A stretch of DNA of 64,000 nucleotides from Collinsella ihumii (GTDB lineage: Bacteria; Actinomycetota; Coriobacteriia; Coriobacteriales; Coriobacteriaceae), in the NCBI RefSeq assembly GCF_900046475.1, contig NZ_FCOU01000009.1:186001-250000 (forward strand), read 5' to 3'. Below the pieces are notes generated by a model. That model saw only the letters and a list, made by a program, of their open reading frames with translations. It searched no databases and was not told the origin of the DNA. Shown here piece after piece: positions 45,041-55,453 of this stretch. A program made the position numbers and the translations under genes. Within the stretch, counting starts at the first letter, position 1, and the number at the start of each line of letters is the position of its first letter.

Positions 45041-46200
45041 CGGAGTCCATCCGCCCGGCCGCGGCAAGCCGCCCCGCGCTCGCGCTGCATGACGTGTCGG
45101 TCGGCCATACCGAGCGGCCCCTGGTCGAACACATCGACCTCGCCGTCTTTCCCGGTCAGGTCACGGCCCTCATCGGCCCCAACGGGTCGGGAAAGACGAC
45201 GCTGCTCAAAACCATCGCAGGCCAGCTCAGACCGCTTTCCGGATCCATCGAGCTGTGCGGGGAAGACCTCCAGGCGATGCAGGTCTCAAAGACCGCTCGC
45301 ATCATGAGCGCGCTGTTCACCGGTCGCCCCCGGACCGAGCTGCTGACGACGAAGGATATCGTCGACGCGGGCAGATACCCCTACACAGGCCGTCTGGGAA
45401 CCCTGTCCGATGACGACGAGCAGGTGGTCCGAGAGGTCATGGAGGCGACGGGGACCTGGGAGCTGCGCGACCGCGATTTCGCGCACATGAGCGACGGGCA
45501 GCGCCAACGCGCCCTCATCGCGCGGGCGCTCTGCCAGCAGCCGCGCGTGCTGCTGCTCGACGAGCCCACCTCGTACCTGGACATCCGCGCTCAGATCGAC
45601 ATGCTCCAGCTCCTGCGCCGCTACGCCCGGGAGCGCGGCATCGCGGTGCTGGCGTCGCTCCATGAGATCGAACTCGCGCAGAAGGCAGCCGACCGCATCG
45701 TCTGCATCCGGGACGGCCAGGCGCTGCATCAAGGGGAGCCATCCGAGATCTTCACGGGACCGGTGATAGCGGACCTGTACGACCTCGACCGCTCAAGCTT
45801 TATCGACGCGTTCGGCAGCGTCGAGCTCCCCCGCCCCGAAGGCAGGCCGCGCGTCTTCGTTGTCGCCGGAGGGGGAAGCGGCGCTGCGGGATGCTTCAGG
45901 GAGCTCCAACAAGCCGGCATCCCGTTTTCTGCCGGCGTGCTTCACGGCAACGATGTCGACGGCCTGCTCGCCGCGAGCCTTGCCGCGACCGTCATATGCG
46001 AGCGGGACTTTGAGCCGATATCCGATGGGGCGATCGAGAGGGCGAAGCAGGAGATAAGGGATTGCGGCGCGCTGATCTGCTGCCTCGAGCGCTTCGGGCA
46101 CATGAACGCGCGAAACGGCGAGCTCGTGGCCTATGCCCATGAGCTCGGCCAGCCCGTTTTCCCCTCCGCGAAGGCGTATCTCGATTCGCTCAATCAATAG
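45037..46200 (+). CDS. FecE-type ABC ATPase with extra C-terminal domain
   Basis: 387 residues. Residues 1-255 form a full ATPase: GPNGSGKTTLLKTI, MSDGQRQRALIARAL, LLLDEPTSYLDI and a switch His. After about 265 a second domain begins RVFVVAGGGSGAAGCFREL, a Rossmann-like Gly-rich loop, and runs to the end. That domain is absent from ordinary FecE/BtuD. It may bind a nucleotide or tune transport. Overlaps the permease gene by 4 bp. Confidence 0.88.
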   Translation: MTESIRPAAASRPALALHDVSVGHTERPLVEHIDLAVFPGQVTALIGPNGSGKTTLLKTIAGQLRPLSGSIELCGEDLQAMQVSKTARIMSALFTGRPRTELLTTKDIVDAGRYPYTGRLGTLSDDDEQVVREVMEATGTWELRDRDFAHMSDGQRQRALIARALCQQPRVLLLDEPTSYLDIRAQIDMLQLLRRYARERGIAVLASLHEIELAQKAADRIVCIRDGQALHQGEPSEIFTGPVIADLYDLDRSSFIDAFGSVELPRPEGRPRVFVVAGGGSGAAGCFRELQQAGIPFSAGVLHGNDVDGLLAASLAATVICERDFEPISDGAIERAKQEIRDCGALICCLERFGHMNARNGELVAYAHELGQPVFPSAKAYLDSLNQ

Positions 46201-46234
46201 GAAGAGCGCCGAGGCGTTCGTTCCGAGCCAAACG

Positions 46235-46310
46235 GGGGCATGCAAATCGGGGACGTACCTCCCGCATGCATGAATGCATGCGGGAGGTACGTCCCCGATT
46301 TGCATGCCCC
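46235..46310. repeat. REP family 1, perfect hairpin
   Basis: Exact 36-bp arms around TGAA (46235-46270, 46275-46310), core GCAAATCGGGGACGTACC. It sits between the convergent ATPase and C26 genes and could double as a bidirectional terminator. Confidence 0.92.
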
Positions 46311-46338
46311 ACGAAAACCATGGAAGAGGACTCTTCAG

Positions 46339-47133
46339 CTAACGGCTTTCCCGGTATGCCGCGGCTGCGGAGACGAAGCTCTTCCACAGGCTGAAGTCGG
46401 TCTCCATCTTGCGCCATGTGTACTCGGGATGCCATTGAACGCCCAGACAGAAACGCTCGCCGGGCACCTCGATGGCCTCGGGGATGCCGTCGGTCGCACA
46501 TGCCACGAGCTCAACCCCCTCCCCGAGCCGATCGACGCAGCAATGATGGCTCGAATTCGCCTGCACGAGGCTGAAACCGCCCACCGCGCGTTCCAGGAGC
46601 GACCCCGCCTTGATCTCCACGGGGTGCGCCGGATCGTTCAGGATCGCCGTGTGCCGCCAAAGCGCCATGCCGCTCTCGGGCTTCCTGCTCGGCACGTCCA
46701 TGCACAGGCTTCCGCCCAGGGCGACGTTCAGGACCTGCATGCCGCGGCACGCGCAGAACAGCGGCGTGTGGGAGCCGATCGCCGCCTTGATGAGCTTCAC
46801 CTCGAACGCGTCGCGCTCGGGGCACAGGAGCTGCTTGTCGTACGGGCTGTTGTCGCCCCAAAGCGCGGGCGAGACATCATGGCCGCCGGGAACCGCGATA
46901 CCGTCGGCCATCGAGACCATCTCGGCGATGACGTCATCGTCGTCGGTGAGCGACATGACCAGCGGCAGGCCGCCGGCGGCAAGGATGGCGTCCAAAAACA
47001 CGGTGGCCGCCGTCTCCTCGGGAGCCAGGCGCTCGGGCATCTTGAGACAGGGCTGGCACAGCTCGTAGCGAGGGGCAACCAAGATGAGCGGGCGGCCCGC
47101 ACGGGCGCGGTTGATGTCGTCGGTATCGGCCAT
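46339..47133 (-). CDS. Class I amidotransferase-fold hydrolase (peptidase C26, PuuD-like)
   Basis: 264 residues. The nucleophile is in FCACRGMQVLNV (Cys at about residue 130), the catalytic His-Glu in GVQWHPEY. Similar to gamma-glutamyl-GABA hydrolases. It follows the amino-acid importer operon by 71 bp on the same strand, so it may hydrolyse an imported gamma-glutamyl compound. Confidence 0.85.
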   Translation of the reverse strand: MADTDDINRARAGRPLILVAPRYELCQPCLKMPERLAPEETAATVFLDAILAAGGLPLVMSLTDDDDVIAEMVSMADGIAVPGGHDVSPALWGDNSPYDKQLLCPERDAFEVKLIKAAIGSHTPLFCACRGMQVLNVALGGSLCMDVPSRKPESGMALWRHTAILNDPAHPVEIKAGSLLERAVGGFSLVQANSSHHCCVDRLGEGVELVACATDGIPEAIEVPGERFCLGVQWHPEYTWRKMETDFSLWKSFVSAAAAYRESR

Positions 47134-47204
47134 ACTGCCTCATTTCTCAAGCGGATTCAGAAAAGGAAGGGATGCGCCCGCATCCGGCACATCCCCGAGT
47201 GACG

Positions 47205-47963
<759 letters not shown>

Positions 47964-48000
47964 TGGCTAATCCGATCTCTCGAAGCAGGTAGGCAAAGGT

Positions 48001-48831
48001 CTAGCGGATGATCTTGACGCCGAGGCGCTCGGCGATGACCGCAGACAGCTTGTTGATGGCAAAGTTCAGCAGGATGTAGACCACCGCCACGGTGAAGTAC
48101 ATCGATACGAGCGCGTCGTAGTTGGTTATCAGGACGCGCGCGTTCTGCATGAGGTCAGGATAGCTCACCACGTACGCCACGGTCGTGTCCTTGACGACCA
48201 CGACCAGCTGGGAGATGAGCGAGGGGATGACGAAGCGGATCGCCTGGGGCAGCACGATCTTGAACATGATGCGCGCCGGCCTCATGCCGAGCGACATCGC
48301 CGCCTCCACCTGACCGCGCGGGACGGCGTTGACGCCGGCGCGCAGCACTTCGGCAAGCACGCCGGATGCGGCGAGCATAACCGGGAGCGTGATCATCCAA
48401 AACGACGAGAGCTTGATGCCGTACTGGGGAACGACCAGGAAGAAGAAGTAGATCAGAAGCAGGCTCGGAACGCCGCGGAAAAAGTCCGTCACGACGCGGC
48501 ACGCAACGGACAGCGGCTTGATGCCGCTCGTTCGTCCCAGCATGAGCACGAGCCCTAAGATCAACGACAGGACGCCAGCGGTCAGCGCGACCGCCAGCGT
48601 TCCGCGAAATCCCTGGAACAGGTAGCGCCAGGTGGTCGCCTGACCCAAGAACGTCCAGTAGCGCGGAGCAAGCTGCCCGGTGACGTAGAACTGGCGGACG
48701 ATCAGAGCGATGCCGACCGCCACCGCTGCCAGCGAGAGGACGGTACCGATGATCATGCGGCGACGCGTGCGCGGACCGGGCGCCTCGTAGAGCGCGTCGC
48801 GGATGCTCATAGGCTTGCCATGGGTGCTCAT
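48001..48831 (-). CDS. Amino-acid ABC permease (GluD/HisM class)
   Basis: 276 residues, about five to six helices, with the EAA-type loop EAAMSLGMRPARIMFKIVLPQA. The start overlaps the stop of the companion permease (ATGA). Confidence 0.92.
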   Translation of the reverse strand: MSTHGKPMSIRDALYEAPGPRTRRRMIIGTVLSLAAVAVGIALIVRQFYVTGQLAPRYWTFLGQATTWRYLFQGFRGTLAVALTAGVLSLILGLVLMLGRTSGIKPLSVACRVVTDFFRGVPSLLLIYFFFLVVPQYGIKLSSFWMITLPVMLAASGVLAEVLRAGVNAVPRGQVEAAMSLGMRPARIMFKIVLPQAIRFVIPSLISQLVVVVKDTTVAYVVSYPDLMQNARVLITNYDALVSMYFTVAVVYILLNFAINKLSAVIAERLGVKIIR

Positions 48832-49487
48832 CGCAGGATCCTCACCTTCTTATCCAGGCGGTTTCCCGCAAGACCGATCACGGCGGCCGTACCGACATAG
48901 CCGAGCGCCGCGATCAGGAAGGCAAGGATGCCGCCGGTCGAGCGCGTGTTGATGTACGAGACGACTCCGGTGAGCTCCTGGGGGCTCATGGGTACCTGCG
49001 AACCCAGGGCCGTGGTGAGCATGACCGCGATAAGCAGGTTCGTCATGGGCAGGACCGCCGACCGAAGCGCCTGCGGGATCACGATCTGCTGGATGATCTG
49101 CCTGAACGTGAGGCCGAGCGAGCGCGCGGCCTCGATCTGGCCGACACCGATCGTGTTGATGCCGCTCATGAAGTTCTCAGAGCCGAACGCCGAGCCCATC
49201 AGGATCGTCGTGACGATCACGCAGGTGCGGTAATCGAGCACGAGCCGCAGGTTCGGCAGCGCGTACACGATGATGACGAGCAGCGCCACGCCGGGGATGT
49301 TGCGAAAGATCTGGACATACAGGTCGCCGACCAACCGTAACGGCTTGAGCGGCGAGATGCGCATGACCGTGATGGCGACCGAGAGCACCATCACGAACGC
49401 GAACGACACCGCCGTCATCCACCAGGTGGTGACAAGACCCGTCAGATAAAGCTGACCGTAGGTCGAGAGCAGCTCAGATAGGCCCAT
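48828..49487 (-). CDS. Amino-acid ABC permease (GluC/HisQ class)
   Basis: 219 residues, with EAARSLGLTFRQIIQQIVIPQA as the ATPase-coupling loop. Start preceded by AAGGAGG. Lies about 180 bp downstream of the binding protein gene; the gap contains a GCAGGGCCG/CGGCCCTGC hairpin that could lower permease expression relative to the binding protein. Confidence 0.92.
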   Translation of the reverse strand: MGLSELLSTYGQLYLTGLVTTWWMTAVSFAFVMVLSVAITVMRISPLKPLRLVGDLYVQIFRNIPGVALLVIIVYALPNLRLVLDYRTCVIVTTILMGSAFGSENFMSGINTIGVGQIEAARSLGLTFRQIIQQIVIPQALRSAVLPMTNLLIAVMLTTALGSQVPMSPQELTGVVSYINTRSTGGILAFLIAALGYVGTAAVIGLAGNRLDKKVRILR

Positions 49488-49670
49488 GCACCCTCCTTAC
49501 CACAGCAGGGCCGACGCGAACACACGCCGGCCCTGCGCCATCGCTGATGTACCGAGAAGGCACCGATCGGCTCGGCTTACGCCGGGCCGCCACGGGGCCT
49601 GCCGCCATGCAGGCGACCGGTCGGCGCTTCCCTTGCGAAACGCGCGCCGTACCCGACGCGCACAGGACCC

Positions 49671-50678
49671 TTACGCCCCGATCGCGGGAGGCTCGGGGGC
49701 CTCGGCGATATCGGCGCGGTCGCCGATGCACACCTGCCACAGCTCGGACCAGGTGCCGTCCTGCTCGATGGTGGTCAAGAAGTCGTTGACGAACGCCACG
49801 CCATCGGAGTCGTGCGGAAGGCCGATTCCGTAGGCGTCGACGGGGCCGAACTCCTCGCCCGCAAGACGGTACTTGCCCGGGTTGCGGGTCATGGCGCCGA
49901 GCTGCATCGTGGCGTCGATGACGTAGGCGTCGACACGGCCCTGCTCAAGCGCGGTGCGGGCCTCCTCGTCGGTCGCGAACTCCTGGATGTTCGCATCCGG
50001 GGCGTACTCCTCGAGCACCGACGGACCCGTGGAGCCGGACTGCGCGGCGACGTTCTTGCCGGCGAGGTCGTCGACGCCGTTGATGTCGGAGTTGTCGGCC
50101 ATGACGAGGATGCCCTGCTGCGTCGTGTAGTACGGGCCCGCGAAGGAGATGATCTCCTTGCGCTCGTCGGTGATGGAGTAGGTGGCGAACACCGCATCGA
50201 CCTGGTCGTTGGTCAGGACGGACTCGCGCGTGTTGGACGTCACCTGCGTCAACTCGTAGGCGTCCGGATCGCCCAGGATGTAGTTGGCGAGCATCTGGAA
50301 CAGGCCGGCATCGAAGCCGCGGACCTTGTTGTCCTTCTCGTTCATGAGGCAGAAGAGCATCGAGGTCTGGACGCCGCCGACGCGCATCGTGCCGGCGTCC
50401 TTGATCTTGGTGGCCCAGGTGCTCGCCGCGATGGTGGCGTCGTCGGCAACGGGACCGGAGGCCACGAGCTCGTCGTAGGCCGCCGCGTCGATCTGGGTGC
50501 CCTCGGACTCCTCGGACGAGCCATCCGAGGCGGAGGAGGAAGAACCGGCGGGAGCAGGGGCCTCCTCATCCGAGCAGCCGGCAAGACCAAAGGCGGCAAC
50601 GCCCGCCAGCGCGCCCATGCCGAGCAGCGCATGGCGGCGATCGATCAGGTACTGATCGCGAGAAGTCATACGAGACAT
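49671..50678 (-). CDS. Amino-acid ABC substrate-binding lipoprotein
   Basis: 335 residues from the ATG at 50676-50678 (AGGAAGG upstream). Signal peptide RRHALLGMGALAGVAAFGLAGC with lipobox LAGC, then a Ser/Glu-rich tether. The mature domain is a SBP_bac_3 glutamate/glutamine-type fold. First gene of the operon; the substrate is probably a dicarboxylic or amide amino acid. Confidence 0.9.
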   Translation of the reverse strand: MSRMTSRDQYLIDRRHALLGMGALAGVAAFGLAGCSDEEAPAPAGSSSSASDGSSEESEGTQIDAAAYDELVASGPVADDATIAASTWATKIKDAGTMRVGGVQTSMLFCLMNEKDNKVRGFDAGLFQMLANYILGDPDAYELTQVTSNTRESVLTNDQVDAVFATYSITDERKEIISFAGPYYTTQQGILVMADNSDINGVDDLAGKNVAAQSGSTGPSVLEEYAPDANIQEFATDEEARTALEQGRVDAYVIDATMQLGAMTRNPGKYRLAGEEFGPVDAYGIGLPHDSDGVAFVNDFLTTIEQDGTWSELWQVCIGDRADIAEAPEPPAIGA

Positions 50679-50837
50679 AACAGAATTCCTTCCTGTCGCG
50701 TGCGAAGCGCACGAACGATACCGCAGGAGCCTGCAGTATTGACCATTGTATGCGGAAATCATACCCATTTACTCAGAATTGCCTACGTTTCGGTCTCATT
50801 AACGGGATGCGCACAACCTCGCGCCCCCTGCGTATGC

Positions 50838-50895
50838 AAAACCCTCCAGACGACGACCTCGGCCGTATAAAAGGTCGAGCCGTCATCTGGAGGGT
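50838..50895 (-). terminator. Terminator of the ABC exporter operon
   Basis: Minus strand: ACCCTCCAGATGACG pairs with CGTCGTCTGGAGGGT (one mismatch), followed by TTTT. It lies 33 bp after the exporter stop. Confidence 0.85.
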
Positions 50896-50927
50896 GCGCT
50901 CAAGGGATCGTCACGATGCCGTCGGGG

Positions 50928-52745
50928 TTACTCCTCTTCCCCGCCGTCCGTGAACTGCGAGTTGTAGAGCTCGGCGTAGAAGCCGTCCTTTGCGAGCAGC
51001 TCCTCGTGCGTGCCGGACTCGACGATATCGCCGTCGCGCAGCACCAAGATGACGTCCGCGTTGCGAATCGTCGACAGGCGATGCGCGATCACGAAGCTCG
51101 TCCTGCCCTGCATGAGCGCGTCCATGGCGCGCTGGATGCGCTCCTCGGTGCGCGTGTCCACGTTCGAGGTCGCCTCGTCGAGGATCAGGATGGGACGGTC
51201 CGCGATGAACGCGCGCGCGATCGTCAGCAGCTGCTTTTGGCCCTGGCTCACATTGGAGGCGTCCTCGTTCAGCTCGAACGCATAGCCGCCGGGAAGTGTG
51301 CGGATGAAGTGGTCCGCCAGGGCGGCGCGGGCCGCCGCATGGACCTCGTCGTCGCTCGCATCGGCGCGGCCGTAGCGGATGTTCTCGAGCACGGGGCCCT
51401 TGAACAGCCAGGTGTCCTGTAGCACCATGGCGAAGTTCTCGCGCAGGTCATCGCGCGCGTACTCGCGCACATCGACGCCGTCCACGCGAATCGCGCCCGC
51501 GTTGACGTCGTAGAAGCGCATGAGCAGCTTCATGAGCGTCGTCTTGCCCGCGCCCGTGGGCCCCACGATCGCGACCGTTTGGCCGGGCTGGATGTCGCAC
51601 GAGAAGTCATGGATGATCGTCTTGTTGGGCACGTAGCCGAACTTCACGTGGTCGAACTGGACGGCGCCCTTGCTGCGCTGCGGCAGCTCCGGCGTGGCGG
51701 CGTCGGCGGACTCCTCGGGCTCGTTCAAGAACTCGAACACGCGCTCCGCTGCCGCGGAAAGCATCTGGATCATGTTCGACACCTGCGTGAGCTGGGTGAT
51801 CGGCTGCGTGAAGTTGCGCACGTACTGCATGAACGCCTGGATGTCGCCGACGCTGATGGCGCCCGCGACCGCCAGGAAGGCGCCGAACGACACCACGGCG
51901 ACGTAGGCGAGGTTCGCGACGAAGTTCATGATCGGCTGCATCAGGCCCGAAAGGAACTGCGAGCGCCAGCCCGCCTCGTAGAGCAGGTTGTTGTCGGCAT
52001 CGAAGTCGGCGACGGCGCGCTGCTCGCGGTTGAACACCTTGATGACGTTTTGGCCGGAGAAGCTCTCCTCGATGACGCCGTCGACCTTGCCGAGCAGCGT
52101 TTGCTGCTGGCGGAAGTAGCGCTGAGACGAACGGACGACGAGGACGACGAGGACAAGCGACACCGGGATGGTCAGAAACGTCAGGCCGGCCAGCGCGACC
52201 GACACCGAGATCATCATGACGGTGACGCCGATGATCTGCGTGATCGAGGTGATGAGCTGGGTGACGCACTGGTTGAGCGACTGGCCGACCGTGTCGACGT
52301 CGTTGGTGATGCGCGACAGCACATCGCCGACCGCGTTGCTCTCGAAGTAGGACAGCGGCATGCGGTCGATCTTCTCGACGATCTCGCGGCGCATACGGTA
52401 GCACACGCGCTGCGTCACGCCCGTCATAAGCCACCCCTGCAGGAAGTTGAATCCGGCGGAGGTGATATACAGGCACAGCAGGCCGGCGAGGATGTACCCG
52501 ATACCGGCGAAGTCGATGGAGCCCGTGCCCATGATCTTAGCGCTCAGGCCCTCGAAGAGCTTGGTGGTAGCCTGACCCAGGATGCGCGGGCCCACGACGT
52601 TGAACACCACGGAAGCGACGGCGCAGAACAGCGCCACGATGAGCGCGATGCGTTCATGTGCGAGATAGACGACAAGGTGCTTGACCGTGCCTTTGAAATC
52701 ACGGGCGCGCTCGGACGCGGGCCCACGGCGTGCAGGACCTGGCAT
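50928..52745 (-). CDS. ABC exporter half-transporter, catalytic-site subunit
   Basis: 605 residues: six membrane helices (about 30-330) and an ATPase. Walker A GPTGAGKTT and Walker B ILILDEATSNVD keep the catalytic Glu, but the signature is VSQGQKQ, not SGGQ. With the upstream gene it makes a heterodimer like TM287/288 or BmrCD. Its Walker site pairs with the canonical signature of the partner to form the active ATP site. The start shares a base with the partner's stop (TGATG). Confidence 0.9.
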   Translation of the reverse strand: MPGPARRGPASERARDFKGTVKHLVVYLAHERIALIVALFCAVASVVFNVVGPRILGQATTKLFEGLSAKIMGTGSIDFAGIGYILAGLLCLYITSAGFNFLQGWLMTGVTQRVCYRMRREIVEKIDRMPLSYFESNAVGDVLSRITNDVDTVGQSLNQCVTQLITSITQIIGVTVMMISVSVALAGLTFLTIPVSLVLVVLVVRSSQRYFRQQQTLLGKVDGVIEESFSGQNVIKVFNREQRAVADFDADNNLLYEAGWRSQFLSGLMQPIMNFVANLAYVAVVSFGAFLAVAGAISVGDIQAFMQYVRNFTQPITQLTQVSNMIQMLSAAAERVFEFLNEPEESADAATPELPQRSKGAVQFDHVKFGYVPNKTIIHDFSCDIQPGQTVAIVGPTGAGKTTLMKLLMRFYDVNAGAIRVDGVDVREYARDDLRENFAMVLQDTWLFKGPVLENIRYGRADASDDEVHAAARAALADHFIRTLPGGYAFELNEDASNVSQGQKQLLTIARAFIADRPILILDEATSNVDTRTEERIQRAMDALMQGRTSFVIAHRLSTIRNADVILVLRDGDIVESGTHEELLAKDGFYAELYNSQFTDGGEEE

Positions 52746-55114
52746 CAGCGCTCACCTCCCTTCTCGGTCGAATCTTCTGCTGCGGCGGCGGGCTCCACGC
52801 CCTCGTCGCCGGACTGCCCCGATGCCGGGCGCGCGGGCTCGTCCAGCCCGAGCTCGGACTCGGACAGCTGGCTCTTGGCGATCTCGAGGTACTCGGGGCA
52901 GGAACGCAGAAGCTCGGCATGCGTGCCGCGCCCCACGATGCGCCCGTCGTCGAGAACCAGGATCTCGTCGGCATGCATGATCGTGGCGATGCGCTGGGCG
53001 ACGATGATGACCGCGGAGTCGGAGCAGCGCCGATCGAGCTCGGCGCGCAGCGTCGCATCGGTCTTGTAGTCGAGCGCCGAGAACGAGTCGTCGAACACGA
53101 GGACCTTCGGATGGATGGCGAGGGCGCGTGCGATGGAGAGGCGCTGGTTCTGACCGCCCGACACGTTCGTGCCGCCCTGGGAGATCGGACTTGAGTAGCC
53201 GTCCGGCTTGCCCTCGATGAACTCGGTCGCCTGCGCGATCTGCGCCGCCTGGACCATGTCCTCGTCGCTCATGGATTCGTCGCCGTACTTGATGTTGCTC
53301 TCGATGGTGCCGCTGAACAGCATGCGCTTCTGCGGCACATAGCCGATGGTGCGACGCAGCTCGGCCAAGTCGATGTTGCGGATGTCGACGCCATCGAGCG
53401 TGATGGAGCCCTCCGTCACGTCGTACAGGCGCGGTATGAGCTGCACGAGCGTCGATTTGCCGCAACCGGTCGAACCGATGATGGCGACGGTCTTGCCCGG
53501 CTCTGCCGTGAAGCTGATGTTCTCGAGCGTCGGAACGTCGGCATCGGGATACGTGAACGTGACGTCGTTGTACGAGACGACGCCCTTCCAGCCCTCGGAC
53601 CGCTCGCGCGTGACGCGCGCCTCGGGCTCGGGGTTCTTGATGGACGTCTGCGTGTCGAGCACCTCCTGCACGCGGTCGGCGGCGACGCCGGCGCGCGGCA
53701 GCATGACCGAGATCATCGTGAGGATCATGAAGCTCATGATGACCTGCATCACGTAGTTGATATAGGCCATCAGCGTGCCGACCTGAAGGTTGCCGGCGTC
53801 CACGCCCTGCGCTCCGAACCACACGATGCCGACGGTCGTGGCGTTCATGACGATCATCATCACCGGCATGAGGAACGTCATGCAGCGGTTCGTGAAGATA
53901 TAGGTGCTCGTGAGCTCGCGGTTCGCCTCGTCGTAGCGCTCCTCCTCGTGCTTTTGGCGGCCGAAGGCGCGAATGGGCATGATGCCGGTGAGGATCTCGC
54001 GCGCGATGAGGTTGTTGCGGTCGACGAGCGACTGCATGATCCGGAACTTGGGCATGGTGACGCCCATGAGCACGCCGATCGCGATGGCGATGGCGACGAT
54101 GGCGACCACGAGGATCCATTCCATCCCGGTGGGGGTGGTCAGCACGCGCACCACGGCGCCAAGGCCCATGCAGGGGGCGAACAGCACGATGCGCAGGCAC
54201 ATCACGGTGATCATCTGGATCTGCTGGATATCGTTGGTCGCGCGCGTGATGAGCGAGGCCGCGGAGAACTTGCCCATCTCCGCCGGCGAGTAATCGAGCA
54301 CGCGCTCGTAGAGCTGATGGCGAAGGTCGCGACCGATGGCGGCAGACGTGCGGCTCGCGTTGAGCGCCGCGAGTATGGCGCATGCCGCCGAGGCGAGCGC
54401 ATACCCGAGCATGGTCAGACCCTGGCTGAACAGGTAGTTGCTCTGCACCGCCGTCAAGTCGACACCGGCATCGCGGTACGCGCTCTCGACGAACTCGATG
54501 GCGCGCGACTGGATGATCGAATCGCCGTTGTCGCCAAGCTGGCGGGTCAGGGTCTCTCGGGACTCGACGAGCTGGTCTTTGGTCACCACGCCCGCATCGA
54601 CGAGCCTCTCGATGTCCGCGATGTCGATGGTGTCGCCGAACATCTGCCGCATGAGCTCGACCGGGTCGGCCGATGCCGCCGACGCCTCTTGGGCAGCGCC
54701 TGCGTCCGCAGCGGAAGATTCCGTGGCCGCGGCGAACTCGTCGATTGAGACGCCCTCCATGAACTGATAGGCGAGCATCTCCGCCTCGCCCATGAAGCCC
54801 TCCAGCGACTCGCGATCCGAGCGGGACCCCGTAAACGTCCGGACGCCGTCGGCGTCGGGCTCGCTGAAATGGGGCTCGACCTGATCGACCTCGGAATCGC
54901 TCAGGAACAGCTCGACGCTCGCCAGGTCCTCCGACGTGATCTCATCAGGAACCGTGCTTGAGATACCGCCCTGGCTGATGCCGACATCCACGATGTCGCT
55001 CATGACTCCGGGCAGCGTGAGCTCGAAGTTCGCCTGCGCGAAAAGCAGCACCAAGGCGATCAGAAAACTGAGCTTGTGGTTCTTCAGAAAGCTGAAAATC
55101 CTCACGCGTCCCAT
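52745..55114 (-). CDS. ABC exporter half-transporter, degenerate-site subunit with large external loop
   Basis: 789 residues. Walker A GSTGCGKST, canonical signature VSGGQNQR, but Walker B ends FDDSFSALD, with Asp in place of the catalytic Glu. So its own site is degenerate, as expected for one half of a heterodimer. Between helix 1 (about 15-33) and helix 2 (about 222-245) there is an unusual acidic, Ala/Glu/Ser-rich loop of about 185 residues predicted to be outside. Start is the ATG at 55112-55114 (very tight AGGAGG) or a GTG three codons on. Confidence 0.9.
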   Translation of the reverse strand: MGRVRIFSFLKNHKLSFLIALVLLFAQANFELTLPGVMSDIVDVGISQGGISSTVPDEITSEDLASVELFLSDSEVDQVEPHFSEPDADGVRTFTGSRSDRESLEGFMGEAEMLAYQFMEGVSIDEFAAATESSAADAGAAQEASAASADPVELMRQMFGDTIDIADIERLVDAGVVTKDQLVESRETLTRQLGDNGDSIIQSRAIEFVESAYRDAGVDLTAVQSNYLFSQGLTMLGYALASAACAILAALNASRTSAAIGRDLRHQLYERVLDYSPAEMGKFSAASLITRATNDIQQIQMITVMCLRIVLFAPCMGLGAVVRVLTTPTGMEWILVVAIVAIAIAIGVLMGVTMPKFRIMQSLVDRNNLIAREILTGIMPIRAFGRQKHEEERYDEANRELTSTYIFTNRCMTFLMPVMMIVMNATTVGIVWFGAQGVDAGNLQVGTLMAYINYVMQVIMSFMILTMISVMLPRAGVAADRVQEVLDTQTSIKNPEPEARVTRERSEGWKGVVSYNDVTFTYPDADVPTLENISFTAEPGKTVAIIGSTGCGKSTLVQLIPRLYDVTEGSITLDGVDIRNIDLAELRRTIGYVPQKRMLFSGTIESNIKYGDESMSDEDMVQAAQIAQATEFIEGKPDGYSSPISQGGTNVSGGQNQRLSIARALAIHPKVLVFDDSFSALDYKTDATLRAELDRRCSDSAVIIVAQRIATIMHADEILVLDDGRIVGRGTHAELLRSCPEYLEIAKSQLSESELGLDEPARPASGQSGDEGVEPAAAAEDSTEKGGER

Positions 55115-55230
55115 CCCCTCCTCATATTGTCGTACCTATACACAACGGCTCATTCTTTCCGAATGACATTCGGAAATTCGCGCGACCCTCGGATTCATAA
55201 GAACCCAACAACTTAGGCACCTAATTTTTT

Positions 55231-55302
55231 TGCAAATTGGGGACGTACCTTGCGCGTGCATCTTTGCAAATTGGGGACGTACTTTAAGCGTGCATGTTTG
55301 CA
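55231..55302 (+). repeat. REP family 1, two direct copies
   Basis: GCAAATTGGGGACGTACCTT and GCAAATTGGGGACGTACTTT, each followed by GTGCAT. They face the opposite way to the pair at 56992, with rpmB and the RAYT gene between. The rest of 55115-55453 holds the exporter promoter zone and the rpmB terminator. Confidence 0.85.
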
Positions 55303-55375
55303 AGCAAGGGATACCCCTTTGATGTTGGCGATGGCTATGCCTCCGGAAAATTCAAGCATGCCCTGTCGCGCCATG

Positions 55376-55398
55376 AAAAAAGGCACCCAATGGGTGCC
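55376..55398 (-). terminator. rpmB terminator
   Basis: Minus strand: GGCACCC-ATT-GGGTGCC followed by six T, 56 bp after the rpmB stop. Confidence 0.88.
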
Positions 55399-55453
55399 CA
55401 GTAGTTCAAAATATACCGTCGGTAACGGTTAACGCGATGTTTGCCGCGAAGTC

